From the NCBI GenBank assembly GCA_028015205.1, contig CM051519.1:91905539-91969538 (forward strand): 64,000 nucleotides of DNA. The letters are read 5' to 3'. The stretch is from Mytilisepta virgata. Its lineage: Eukaryota > Mollusca > Bivalvia > Mytilida > Mytilidae. Below the pieces are notes generated by a model. The model was given only the letters and a program-made list of their open reading frames with translations. It was not told the origin of the DNA and did not search any database. This document shows positions 1-11,982 of this stretch, piece after piece (positions within the stretch are counted from its first letter, which is position 1; each line of letters starts with the position of its first letter). Both the position numbers and the translations under genes were made by a program.

Positions 1-1579
1 ATGAAGAGTTTTAAATCTGATTTAATATGGTTAGAGTTCTGGCCGTTCAAAAATTGAAAATTTAAAAATATCAACCGGAAGTGAACTTTTTTTCATGATA
101 TCAACTTAAAAAGTGTGGCAAATTGATGACAGTGATGATTAGATTTCAAAAATATCCATATATGCTTGATTAAAGCATTTTTTAAATTTTACAAAATGGG
201 GGGGGGGGGGGGGGATGTGGTAAAAATTGCTTAAAAATGATCTAATTCAACATAAGTTCACTCTTTATCAAATTGTTGAAGTTTTGGGAAAGATCTGTCT
301 CTTTTTCGCATGATTATTAAGGTCTTTCCTTTACATTGCTTTACAATGATCTAATTCAACATAAGTTCACTCTTTATCAAATCTATCTAGCACAAATGAC
401 CTTTTAATGTGTCAATACAGCCCCCTCCCCCTCCCCCTTTTTCGATTTTACCGAATTTACATCGGTTTTATTGAATTTACATGTAAATGCATATAAAGTA
501 CATGCAGACAGCTAGGGGATATCCAGGGCTTTGTTAATGAGAAAAAATTATGACGCTAACTCCAACCAATTTCCTGAAAATAGCGTTCGCGCAGCGCAGT
601 GCAGTAATAAAAAGCTATTTTCCGCCAGAAAACACAAGATTCGTCCAAATGTTACCAATTTATTGCATCCGAATGTCAAAATTTTGCGTCAAATTAACAG
701 TACTTTATTCACGGAGATGTCGTCTGCTGCACTGGAAATCGAAATAAATAAATTGTGAGGTCAAATTTCTACATGAATCTTCATTCTGATCTAAGTAAAT
801 GTGTACACGTACACTCAGTTTTCTATTTATGACTATTTCCACATCAAACAGCAAATTGCATTATCCTGTGCCATGTTCACCCGACGACGTCCTCTCTCGA
901 AAAGAAAGAAATAACCTAAGTCCAGACATATATCAATGGACTTACACAACGTCATCAATAGAAGTAAACATTATAGTAGATGGAAAATTTTCCAAGGATT
1001 GCTGAATACAAGTAGGGGGGATAGAGGCATGGGGTCTTTTGTTTTACAAAGATTTTTAAAGCAATTAAAGTTATTGAAAGCGTGAAATTCAGGCACTACT
1101 TTTGATGACATCATTTCTGGCAACGTTTTTATTTCTGTAGACGTTTTAAGACGTTTCGAATATATTGGAATGTTAATTAACGTGACAATGTTACAGCCCA
1201 TGAAAACTTCTAGAATTGTCAATTTATAAGGTCACATTCATGACGTTTTTGATGTTTATAGTGCCAAACAGTATAATTCATCACAAACATTTAGTTAGCC
1301 AGAAATAAACATTGTTCTTAGTTATTCAAATTAGCAGTCCATATATTTTTTTAACAATTGTGAAATTACCTACCATATTAAACCAGAAGTGATATTTGTA
1401 ATATGGGAAGTAGCATAATACCTCCCTTATTTTAATCAAAAGTACATAGAACCATATATTTTTTTGCAATCGCTGAAAGCTTAGCTATGCTCTAAAACCA
1501 ACAATTACATTTTAAACCTCATTTTTATCAACAAATCTGAGGTGGAAAGACCTTCAATTGTTCTCTGAACAATTGGTTT
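1..1579. other. Left flank of the array, no supported gene
   Basis: Non-coding by inspection. Only short unrelated open frames are present (longest about 83 codons), with no recognisable domain or splice pattern. It holds a G-run near 198-214 and a direct repeat of about 40 bp (around 235-276 and 344-382, containing 'gatctaattcaacataag'). Homology to the tandem array begins abruptly at about 1580, where 'taattatgtatg' matches the start of every other unit. The 78-bp minisatellite that precedes the other units is absent here, so this is the left edge of the array. Confidence 0.6.
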
Positions 1580-4444
1580 TTAATTATGTATGATTTCTCA
1601 CTTTGTATTATTGTTCATTCGAAATATTTTCAGTAGTAATTTGCAGAGAAAGAATTCACTTTTATTGAAGGTTTGCGTTCATATCAACGACAACAAAGAC
1701 ATTTTTCTTAATCTATCTTTTCTAAATTTATACATACATGTTTCTATATGAAATGTTTGACAGAAAATGTTATACAATGTACATGTTATACCCGTTATAT
1801 AGTTCATTTTTCATTTCTTTACCTTTTCTAAATTTATACATACATGTTTGTATATGAAATGTTTGACAGAAAATGGTGTACATGTAATAACCGTTATATA
1901 GTTCTTTTTTCTTGCCTTTATTGTAAATGTTTCAAAACATTATCTATGACATGCCAGTTGACACAATGTAAATAAAGTAATGCTACAGCTACCATAAAAC
2001 TTTCAGATTTCAGCCTTTCCTCATCTGTTGAAGTAGGTTTATGTTTATCCTTGTTATGATTCAGTAGATTGAATAAATTACAACTATAGATATTTCCAAG
2101 TATTCTATGCCATTTAGCAACATATCAGCCTTGCTTTGGGGCTGGGTCATTTCAGCAAGTTAATTCTTTGAATTGATCAGTTTTATAGCGTAAAAAAGTC
2201 TGCATTAATGTAATATGTGAATGAAAAATAGCAAAGTTTCTCCAAATATCCAAAATGTTGAACTGGAAAATCACACCCCGCCCTCAATATCTGACATTTG
2301 CATAAATTGAAACTTCAAAATTACAGATCAATTGTCGTTTCAATGAGTTAAAATTATTCCGGTAGATGTTCTTTCATTATCATAAATGCCAACTGGCGGA
2401 AATAGATAGATTAACTACGATGAACCAAAGCTTATAAAGCAATATTTTATCTTCGCCGAACAGTTTTAAAGTGACAATCAACTCTTGTATGTTTTAAGTT
2501 TATTTTAAATGAGATTTTTGCCTGTATCCTCTTTAGTATCGTTTATTATTCCACTCCGCGTAGTGAGAACTATATTATTTGAGCAAGGAGAAAGTGCACT
2601 GGGATGGTGTGCCAGAGGACGTTTACTTGAGATTGTAAACGAGGATTTTGAATTACATTTGAGAAAATCTTGTTCTATTCAAAAATAGAAGAACAAGTAC
2701 GAAATAAAAACCAGTGTTAGACTTTTGGATATATTTAAGGTCAATTTTAAGGTGTACTTTTGAAGTATTTTTTCACTATTTGACTTTTCTTGTTCTCAAA
2801 TATATATAGATAGATAGATATCATCAGTCTGTTACACATCTCGGGTTATCCTCGCGGTATCCGTATTCTTTCGCCGATATTCCTAAGTACCCTAGTGATT
2901 TATATTGCTAGTAATACTTAATTCAGCGGAGTGGCGATCTTGATTTTGATGCAAGGTGCGAAATGTTTGAATATTTTTACCAACAACTATGAATTTTGAC
3001 TTATCATGTAAGGCTTTTGCATGTTGGAGAACAGTATTTAGCCTTTTTATTTAAATAAACCAAAAATAAAAAAATTAACAATTTTCGGGTAAATTAAAAA
3101 ACGTGTCGACTTCGATGTGCTCAATATATCTTGTTAAAATGTGAAACATACTTTGTTAAGATAAGAATCTTTTAATGGTCAACTGCTAATCAATGCTAAG
3201 CATATAGCTTCAACTCCTATATTGTGTTTTAATTTAATGAAGTTTACCCTTGACTTAATTAAAAACGTCAACTAAAAAGCCTACAGTATTGAAAGGGCTG
3301 CTCACTCGAATGTGCGTTATATTACAGAGCCCAGTATGACAACCACCAAGACTGCTTGGTTCCATGTCATCAATATAACAAGGACATTAAAGACCGGAAA
3401 TCAGTTCACATTTAATACTAACCATACTTGTTCGAAAAATTTTAGGGGGCACCAGAATCGAAAAAGATTGTTTTACAGTGAAATTAAGTATTGGAGAAAG
3501 CACGGAGAGAGCAAAACGTGTGTATAACAAAAGAATATAAGATTTGCCTGTACACGGTTGTACTGCATGACTTAGTTTTCTCGTGTAAATAAGTCAATTT
3601 ATTGTATCATAGTTTGACTTGTTAAAATATGAAATGCGGCTATATGATAAATTTGAGTCCAGTGATGTACATCATTTATAATAATGATAAAATATAATTT
3701 TCCAACTGACACGCAAATCGAGTATTTCTAAATAAAATAATACAGCATAATTATAAAATCAAGTTTTCGGCCGAGAAGAACCAATGGTTTGGCAGAGGGT
3801 TTTATATTGTTTTAAAAGTACATTGCATTCGAAATATGTAACAAGGAAATATTTAAAATGGGCATAAATTTCATAAGGCATAAGGTAGTGTCCAATACAA
3901 ATAAAAACAGAAATAAGTGGTAAGTTAATAGTATCACGTTTCTTCTTAAATTTCCAATTTCCTGTAGTTAGAGTTACAATGAGACCGGTTTTCAAGTCAT
4001 ATATTATAAATAAAGAAGTCTATGTGACATTCAACTTTTTTTTAATCAAAAGGACAAATATTTAAGCGCAAAAATTATTTGCAAAAATGACAAAGCTATA
4101 TATACACAAGTTACACATAAAAGTATGATTAAAATGACATAGAAATATACACAAGAATTAAAATTACGAAATACGGACTTGATTACATACCTGAATGTAA
4201 GTATTTATACATATACTGTCAAATTTCCAAGTGGAGGAAGACTACTTATTATTTTGTATGGTGTTCTGTAAGATGGGTTGCTTTGATTGATTGGTATATC
4301 ATTGTCCTTTCCTGAGATCCATTTTGTTGTTTACTTAACACTGTATATATGTATTGTGAATAAAAACTACAAATTTTTAGGGAAGTTTTGAATTACATCA
4401 TAAACCAATAAGCCTTTATACTATTATCCCCAACCATTTTTAAG

Positions 4445-5422
4445 ATGTATGCCGATCTTAATGGTCACATCGTATCAGGAGGTGATGATTTTGTCAATTT
4501 GAGCCAGAATTCTATGCCTGTTGGTAATGTGGATGCTTATTGTTCCCAAAACATGAATGAGACTTTTGTAAAATACTCACCTAATCCATGTTTTTACTGA
4601 CGTTTGTACCTCGTCTCGGGCCAATGGTCAATATGTAAACAATGACGAGACGACTAATATTCCCGAAAATATTCAAGATTCATACTCTGTCCCGAGCCAA
4701 GAAACTATCAAAATGTTGGATCTTGAGTTGTTGAATCTCCCAAGAGATATATCTATATATATATATATTGCAAAATTGATCGAACTAACAAATCAATCTG
4801 AGGAAATCATTACTTGGTATAGAAGTTTCTTAGCAAATAGAGCCAGGTCGGTACAGAGGAGTCCCTTGGGGAAATTATTCACAAGGAAGAGTACAAACAA
4901 AAGTTCATCCTTACAGAAATACTCAAGGGATTACTACATATAACAGCTTTTTATTTATGGCGATCCATCTTGTATTGACGAGCTAAAACCCGTGAATGAA
5001 CCGAATACTGCTGTGAACTGCAAGTTAATTGAACTTAGGAGTACTTTACAAATGACATTACTGAAAGTAAATGAACTCGAAAAAGTTCAAAACAAGAACA
5101 TTAAAGACATAGAAAACTTTACTTATGAAAATGAAGAACTAAAACAAGACTTAAATGTTACAAACGAGGAGCTGAGCAGACATCTTGTGTTCTGTGGTCA
5201 TAAGTTTCCACAAAGTGACTCAAATCTGAAATTTTTAATGCAACAATCAAAATCTGTCGGTGAATTCGATTTTGATATACACCAAGCAAAATTGAAACAC
5301 ATTGAAAGCGAATTGATTCGCTACAATAGATTACATTTAAATATGCAGAAAAATCTGAATGAACTTAAGAATGTGTCAACAGTCATACGCACAAAAGGCG
5401 TCCCCTCAAAAGACCCCAGATA
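4445..5422 (+). pseudogene. LINE ORF1 remnant, unit 1
   Basis: It begins at the ATG after 'cattttta' and is broken into three open pieces: about 4445-4600, 4713-4943 and 4992-5422. The last piece (143 codons) is rich in Glu, Lys, Leu and Asn with heptad-like spacing, consistent with the coiled coil of many LINE ORF1 proteins (for example 'NEELKQDLNVTNEELSRH'). No RNA-recognition motif or zinc knuckle was recognised. Function as an RNA-binding ORF1 chaperone is inferred from position upstream of an endonuclease/RT ORF. Confidence 0.6.
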
Positions 5423-5897
5423 ATACAAGTGTAATCACTAGTGAGAATACAACTCACTCGTCAACAAAGAGCGCTATCCCGAATCAAATGCTAACGGGAG
5501 TTTAGGAGATTCGCCGTTACATCATAAACTTAATCGATCGACAATTATGGAAAATAATTTAGCGTCCAAAGATAACGTCAATTTAAATGAAACGGAGCAA
5601 GTTACTTTCAAAATTCCTGTTCGCTTACAAGGTACAGCAGCTGAAATTTAAAATCAGAAGATTGTACATGTAACATACCTGAGATTGTTCCAGTCAAAAA
5701 GCAGTTCGCGCTTAATGTCTGTGAAATTGAACATAGCCGAAAATTGTGCCGATATTGGTGAAACTGATAACTTTTGGCCTACAGGTGTACGTTCTAGCAA
5801 GTGGCTCAGCAACTGCGACTGGTACCAACGTTTTTTAGAGGAATCTAGTGATTAAACTTGCAAATTACAAATATAGTCTTATATATACTATGTCAAA

Positions 5898-7975
5898 ATG
5901 AAACTCATTATACCAGCGAATACTGTTATGATTAGTTTATCTGTACTTTTGATAGTTATGTCTAGCCTTAAAGTTCCTTCATGGAACGTTAGAAGTATTA
6001 TGTCCTCAACCATATGTTTGAGCAATTTATTGGAAAATAAAAAGTGTGATATATGTATACTATCTGAACATAAGTTAAAAGAGGGGTCTTTACAATACTT
6101 GTCTTCTATTGATAAGGATTATTCAAGTGTCAGTTAAGCTGATACCTACTGGTTATAATGCATTTCACGGCAAAAGTGGTATTGCCATTATATACAAAAA
6201 AATCACTTCAATTCTCTATGAAAGAAATATGTAATATTAATTCAAGCAGAGTTGTTGGTATTGCATTAGTGAATAAATCCTGTGGTTCAATATATATTTA
6301 AGCTGCTTATTTGCCTTCTGATGATAATATAGAGTCTTATAGAAATTAATTAAATACACTAGATGAATTATATACTACAGCGAGTTTGGTCATGTAATGG
6401 TTGCAGGTTACCTTAATGCTAGCTGCTTAGAGAAAGTATAATGTTTATAAATCAAGAGAGTTGTTAAAGTTTGTTCACAGACAACATATTTTTTATCCGG
6501 GTTATTCTTGGAAAAGATTAAATCTGATATTTGTGATATAAACGTTTTGTCGGAGGAGTTTGAGGCCATTTTGCATTATGATGCGGACACTGCCATTCTA
6601 AATTACGGTTTTAACTCCTTCACAAAACCATATTGGACTTCTGAGGTTAAACGCAAACATGAGAAAGAACGAGCCTTAAGGCGACTACGGATTTTAGATG
6701 GCCTCCCACGTGGCATGCAGTTCGAGACATACAAAATCTATAAACGAGCGAAAGCTGAATTCCGACACACCCAATGCATAGCTAATGAGAATTACATACA
6801 AAAGTGCTATGAAGATCTGAATGACGCTGCGGAACTGGAAATTCGCCTGTTCTGGAAACTAGTAAAACGCTATAAAGGGAGCTCATCAAAGGTGTATCAT
6901 GAAATCATGTATAACAACAATCTGTATAATACCGCGGGAAGTGTTGCGAATTGTTTTGCCGCATACTTTAACGATCTTTAAGGGGTTGTTTTGTCAGGCT
7001 TATTGTATTTAGAATATATTAATGATCTACTTAATGACTTCGAAATATTTAATAATAAAACTGGTGTGTTAATATAAGTAGCTGTTCACCAGCCTTAGCT
7101 GACGACATTTTATGTAGCAGTTCAACTCCAACTTGGTTGCAGCGAATCTTGGACTTTTGTGAATCATATGCTTTTCGATGAAAATTCAATTTTAATATGA
7201 ATAAGTCGTCTATAATGCAATTTTTTACTAATCCTCGTAATGTGCAATCTTGCAGGAAAGGGCAAGAACTCGTTCTTTGCATTTAGTGGAGTATGCTCGA
7301 AATCAACGAATCCATGTGTATTATTGAAACTATATAAATCTGTAGTTATACCCTCGGTTACATATGGATGTGAAGTTTGGTGTAATCTTACATCAAACGA
7401 CATAAGAACTTTAAATTGTTTTCAATACCTAATCGTTAAACAGATTCTCGATCTTAAAACTTCAACTAGGTCAGATATGTGCCAGAGCATACTAGGACTC
7501 CACCGGATCATATCAGTTATTGACAAGAAAAAGTTATACTTCCTACAAAAATTGTGTAGTCTTGAGGAACAATTCTTGACAAAGAAGATATTCATTACAA
7601 GTCTGTTTTCCTATCTCATGAATAACAAACGTAACAATTTTGGATGTATACCTGACATTGTTAATATTTTACATAAATATTCGCTTCAATACTAATGACA
7701 ATGATTTCCGACTGTTTAGAAATATTAAAAAATCAGTAGAGGTAACAAGGTTCTGAAATAATTCTTTTTCAAATAGCGAAATTAGAAATTTATTTTAATT
7801 ACTAAATTTCTGACAGATATTCCAGCTAATACGGAGAAAATTTGCGCACTGTGTAACAGAAAATGCTCAGATATATACGTACATGCATGTTGGTCCTGCA
7901 TTAGAAAACATATTCAAGATATATGGTGGGACTTGATAATTGAAAACTTTCCGTTACAGCTGTATATATATATAT
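5898..7975 (+). pseudogene. LINE ORF2 remnant (endonuclease plus RT fragments), unit 1
   Basis: The first piece (5898-6137) encodes the start of an apurinic-endonuclease-like domain: 'SWNVRSIMSST' and 'CDICILSEHKLKEGSL' fit the conserved N-terminal strand and the 'SEHKL' metal-binding block. A second piece (6508-6981) is the region between endonuclease and RT. A third (7240-7695) is the RT thumb/connection ('SVTYGCEVWCNLTSNDIR'). The RT core with the 'ADD' box is only a stub near 7085-7110. Stops interrupt all junctions. The C-terminal Cys-rich stretch is cut by a (TA)n run, as in unit 4. Confidence 0.8.
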
Positions 7976-7987
7976 ATATATATATAT
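7962..7987. repeat. (TA)n microsatellite in LINE 3' region, unit 1
   Basis: A short TA run replaces the ORF2 C-terminus after 'ccgttacagctg'. Unit 4 has the same arrangement at about 50399-50420. In units 2 and 3 coding sequence continues from the same point. Confidence 0.85.
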
Positions 7988-9184
7988 GTACATTTAGTTT
8001 ATTGAATTGTAATTATCATTGTATCTCTTGAGTAGATGAAATAAAGTAATAAATGAAGCTCTATTCTAGTAAGTTCTCGCCGTGATATTTAATGTAATAC
8101 CGTCAGCGCGGCGTTAAACATCGTTTAATCAATCAATAGATTTTGTGTTACATTTTGCTCAGTCTTCAGATCATTTTTATTCTTCAACTTCATTTCCAGT
8201 TCTTTGCACCAATTGTTATTATTAAAGTCCACCTTAAACAAGGTAGAGAACATTTTTCAAAGAAGCAAAAAGTTTGGAATAAATCCCCTATGTACATGAT
8301 GTAGGGGATGTAATCTTATTGAACGATTAGTCAATACATTCATTGGCTTAATCGACAGCCAAGTAACCATCTTGATGTGTATTTGTCATCCAGAGGTCAA
8401 AACGATGAATTTCAGAGAAAACATTATACCTCTGTCGACGACTCATACGTCGGAATCTTTTGACCGAAATCTTTTCGTGTTTATTAGTTTACATTAATGT
8501 TAGGACTTTTATTATTTTGAACTGTTTAAAAAAAGTTTAAAAGTCGTCTGTTTTGAAATTACTGGAAGGGGAGATTCCTAAGTATTGGCCTCTTGACTAT
8601 AGAACCAATATGACCGCCATTACTAAAAGTAACAAATATCAGCAAAACAATGTATATTTTCCGTGGATGAAATCAACATATGGAAGAACCCCCTTAGGCG
8701 TATCGCTTTCAAAATTGTGTCAGAGTATGCATCATGGACCATATTACAAATTTTACTGATATACACCTATATGTTTGTGAGAAACAACAGAAATAAATAC
8801 ATCATAACTGTAAAAAATATACAACTTATTGAAAAATCGTTGATCTGAAAATATCAAAAAATTGTGTAAGTTTGATTACCAACACGCTTTGTTGAGAAAC
8901 AGGGCAAATATACTTAAGGAGCAAACAAAACAACACAATCCACTTGACAGACAAACCCGGGATGACAAATGAACAACCTCATGCACAACAAATAAACACT
9001 GAAAACTAAAAAACTATGAACAAGACGAACTCCTATAAAACAAGTAGTGATAGATAGATTGACAGAGAAAATGACTGTAATTGCCCAAATTTATGTAATA
9101 GATATTTCATTATATTCATACTACTGCTTTGAGGATAATATTTAAAAATACGAACAAGAAATATTAGCATCTTAATTTTATTTT

Positions 9185-10634
9185 TTAAAAGCTTTTATAG
9201 AAGATGACCAGAAAACATGGTATAATGACTTCCATTGATTCCCCCACTACTACGGGGTGGCGGACAAAGATTTGATCTCCTATTTTTAACGCAAGGATGG
9301 CCTGCATTGATCCAGACGTATAAGGATCCTTTGCACAATGGCCGTTGGCAATAATAGCATTGTTCTTTATAAGATTTAATTCTAGCCAATTGTCGTTACC
9401 ATGTTTTAAAAAATTAACAGAAAACTCATACAATCCCGATTCAGGTGCTGTGAATATTCCGGTACTTGGATTATATCCCTTCTTTACATTTGTCTGAACA
9501 GAGTCGAATTTAATCACAAGATTCGTTCCCGCATTAATTTTATTTGTCAAAGTTGCAAAAAATGCTGTCTTCATTTTACTGTCGCCTCCACCTAAAATAT
9601 ATATGTAATACTATTTAATATCATTACGTTAAAAGATTTTACTGTCCATCAAAATTATTCTATATCAGCTTGAGCATTATCGTTACGTTTGAACGAGATA
9701 CCTAAATGAAGTCTAAAAGTCGATGTGAATAATGATATAGAATTTGGGAGGACGTGTTATTTGCAAGTAAATAAAATATTCTTTTAAATATTTGTCGACA
9801 AGAGAACAGCTTAAATCACGATTTAAAACAGTCTCATCTCAACTGAACTTTTGCTGTAAAATTCTAGAATTAAATAGAGTCTTGAAATGAATTAATGCAC
9901 TCTGCATACAAATAATTTTATTTTGGTGAAGGAATGCTTTAAATCAAAATTAGTTTTTGTTTGTTTTATTTTTGTATTTTTAATGATAATATGAAAAATA
10001 TTCCCTACCTGTTTTGCATTTGACTTTCATCATAACATTCATCAGGTCTTCAAACACATCCTTTCCTGAAAGATACATTGTATTATTGTATATTGCAAAT
10101 AGTAAATCTATAAAAAAATCGTTAAGAAGATACAATATGTGCACCCAACAAGAATAACATGGAGTTTAAAAACAGATTTGAAGAAGATTCGTCACAAGAT
10201 GTTTAATTGAATTGGCTTTAAAAGTATAAATCTTTAATTCTTAAATACATTTAAGAGCCTTGAGCACAACTGATTGACGAAATGTGCGAATCATGTGAAT
10301 CAAAATTGGTATCAAAGAATTTATTTGAACTACCTACATGTACTAAATACTTTATATAGATTAAGAAGACATGTTAATCATTATTTAAATTAAGTAATGT
10401 ATAATTTTACCGAATTGATGTCGAGTAAATATAATAAAGACTCAACATACAATATGAAAAAATGAAATTTTCAAGCACCTTGTAATTTTATTTTTACTAA
10501 TCAGTGATTACAAATGATATCCGTATAACTTAGGAAGATAAACATATTCTAAGATACTTACCAATGCCTGAATCACAAGCACTCTCCACATAAGTAACAG
10601 AAATCAAAACAACTAGGCCGCAAAATGCATACAT
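9185..10634 (-). pseudogene. C1q-1: secreted C1q-domain protein gene with C-terminal frameshift
   Basis: Three exons on the - strand: 10634-10562 (signal peptide), 10065-10009 and 9591-9185. All introns are GT-AG and phase 1. The start 'MYAFCGLVVLISVTYVESA' is a good signal peptide, followed by a short linker with two Cys and then a C1q domain ('GYNPSTGIFTAPESGLYEF'). A 1-bp deletion near 9256 ('ggggtgg' where C1q-4 has 'ggggatgg') changes the frame after 'GDQIFVRHP'. The conserved final 'FSGHLL' strand is replaced by an unrelated tail and the stop moves to 9185. The family normally forms jelly-roll trimers that bind microbial surfaces, so this product probably folds poorly. It is otherwise almost identical to C1q-4. 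An AATAAA signal lies at 9178-9183 (- strand). It could still be transcribed. Confidence 0.85.
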
Positions 10635-10680
10635 GCTGACTTTTGTTGGATTGGGAAATATGCAATGGCATAAGCTTGTA

Positions 10681-10693
10681 GGTTTATATAAGG
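10681..10693 (-). promoter_or_regulatory. TATA box of C1q-1
   Basis: The - strand reads 'ccttatataaacc', 47 bp upstream of the ATG at 10634. The same 13 bp at the same distance precede all four C1q genes, which supports a short 5' UTR of roughly 20 nt. Confidence 0.65.
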
Positions 10694-11443
10694 ATAAGTT
10701 AATGAAAACATTGCATGTCAATAAATTTAAGCCTTTTTTCTTGGCACTATTCCGTTTATTAACAATATGTGACTCGATCGACATTTTTTATTTTCATATA
10801 CAAGAAAATCAATAACTTCCCAAACAGTGTTTTAAACTACAGGTATGTATGAAAAAAGACTTTTTGGGAGTTCTAAGTTTGATTATAATGTGCGAAGTGG
10901 CTACTCGTATGAAATAATTCAGCTTCAATTATTTGTCTTCCCGGGTTTGTCTGTCCAATGGATTACGTTTTTTTTTATTGCTCCTTAGGTATATTTGTCC
11001 TTTTTATTAAATACCGATGCAGATTATTATGCTTGAAATAAATTAAAATCCAACTACAATATTATTATTTGAAAAACATAGGATTCACGCTTAAAACAAT
11101 TATTTCAGCTGTTCGAAAGAGATTAGTGGTGTTTATTTTATATATCTACATTTTAATATACTAGTATTATATCTATATATGCATCATATAATTTAAATAT
11201 TAATTTCCATCGATTATATTTTTTTTTACATTTGCAGCATACTTTGTATTAAACGTCATGAAAACATTACAGTGTATTATTGGTTCCCCTTTATGTCCTG
11301 CAACACCCCCATTTGAATCGCATTTGATAAATTGTTGAACAGGATCTAGTCCTGAAGAAGCCTGAAAAATTTCTATGTGCTTTAAAAAAATATCTGTGTT
11401 GTTTTTATTTGGGGTTTGTTATAGGGTTCTTAGCCTTTTTGTA

Positions 11444-11982
11444 TGCAGTCATTGTATTTATATTTCTGTTCCACTCCTCTTTCGTTGTTCTTACGGATAT
11501 TCCCATACCTTACTCAATATGCAGTGATTGTATTTATATTTCTCTGTTCCACTCCTCTTTCGTTTATCTTACGGATATTCTCATACCTTACTCAATATGC
11601 AGTGATTTTATTTATATTTGTCTGTTCCACTCCTCTCTTGTTGATCTTACGGATCTTCCCATGCCTTGCTCAAATGCAGTCATTGTATTTATATTTCTCT
11701 GTTTCACTCCTCTCTTGTTGATCTTACGGATATTCCCATACCTTGCTCAATATGCAGTCATTGTATTTATATTTCTCTGTTTCACTCCTCTCGTTGATCT
11801 TACGGATATTCCGATACCTTGCTCAATATGCAGTCGTTGTATTTATATTTCTCTGTTCCACTTCTCCCTCGTTGATCTTACGGATATTCCCATACCTTAC
11901 TCAATATGCAGTCATTGTATTTTTTTTCTCTGTTCCACTCCTCTTTCGTTGATCTTACGGATATTTCCATACCTTACTCAAT
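11444..11982. repeat. 78-bp minisatellite, unit 1 (about 7 copies)
   Basis: Tandem 78-bp repeats starting 'tgcagtcattgtatttat' and ending 'ccataccttactcaat', with a few per cent divergence. Because 78 is divisible by 3, several frames stay open for the whole array and give hydrophobic pseudo-proteins; these are not genes. The array ends 17 bp before the unit boundary at 11999/12000. Confidence 0.95.

Larger units (their letters stand above)
4441..8138 (+). mobile_element. Non-LTR retrotransposon, unit 1 copy (dead)
   Basis: Two-ORF LINE carried inside every full unit. ORF1 remnants start at the ATG at 4445 and ORF2 remnants run 5898-7975. The 3' end is an untranslated tail ending in 'gcgttaaacatcgtttaatc' followed by short ATCA-type repeats near 8138. 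The middle of ORF2, including the RT core, is deleted at the junction near 6981, where a linker frame runs directly into the 'gtcaggctta' block. A (TA)n run (7962-7987) replaces the ORF2 C-terminus. Many stops and frameshifts make it non-functional. Confidence 0.85.
8900..11000. repeat. Inverted repeat flanking the C1q-1 gene
   Basis: Arm 1 (8900-8973) and arm 2 (10931-11000) are reverse complements at roughly 80 percent by eye, both holding 'cccgggtttgtctgtc' or its complement. They bracket the C1q gene about 2 kb apart. Units 2 (20047-20120 and 22111-22180) and 4 (about 51343-51410 and 56516-56576) have the same arrangement. Unit 3 has only the left arm (about 38606-38680). The sequence belongs to an interspersed repeat, also seen at 34100-34233. 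Confidence 0.65.

Noticed and set aside
2509..2688. A 59-codon ORF (MRFLPVSSLVSFIIPLRV...) also present at 12844-13023 and 58405-58584
   Set aside because: Between units 1 and 2 most changes in its second half alter the amino acid, and units 3 and 4 have a stop at codon 7. No sign of coding constraint.
3759..3995. Minus-strand 78-codon ORF conserved at 14388-14624
   Set aside because: Conserved only because the DNA is duplicated; broken in units 4 and 5; no domain, no splice context.
8283..8309. Hairpin 'atccccta...taggggat' in the spacer after each LINE
   Set aside because: The stem is mutated without compensation in units 3 and 4, so no evidence of a conserved RNA structure.
10635..10784. 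In-frame upstream extension of C1q-1 exon 1 (start at 10784)
   Set aside because: It would translate through the conserved TATA box; the ATG at 10634 opens directly with a signal peptide.
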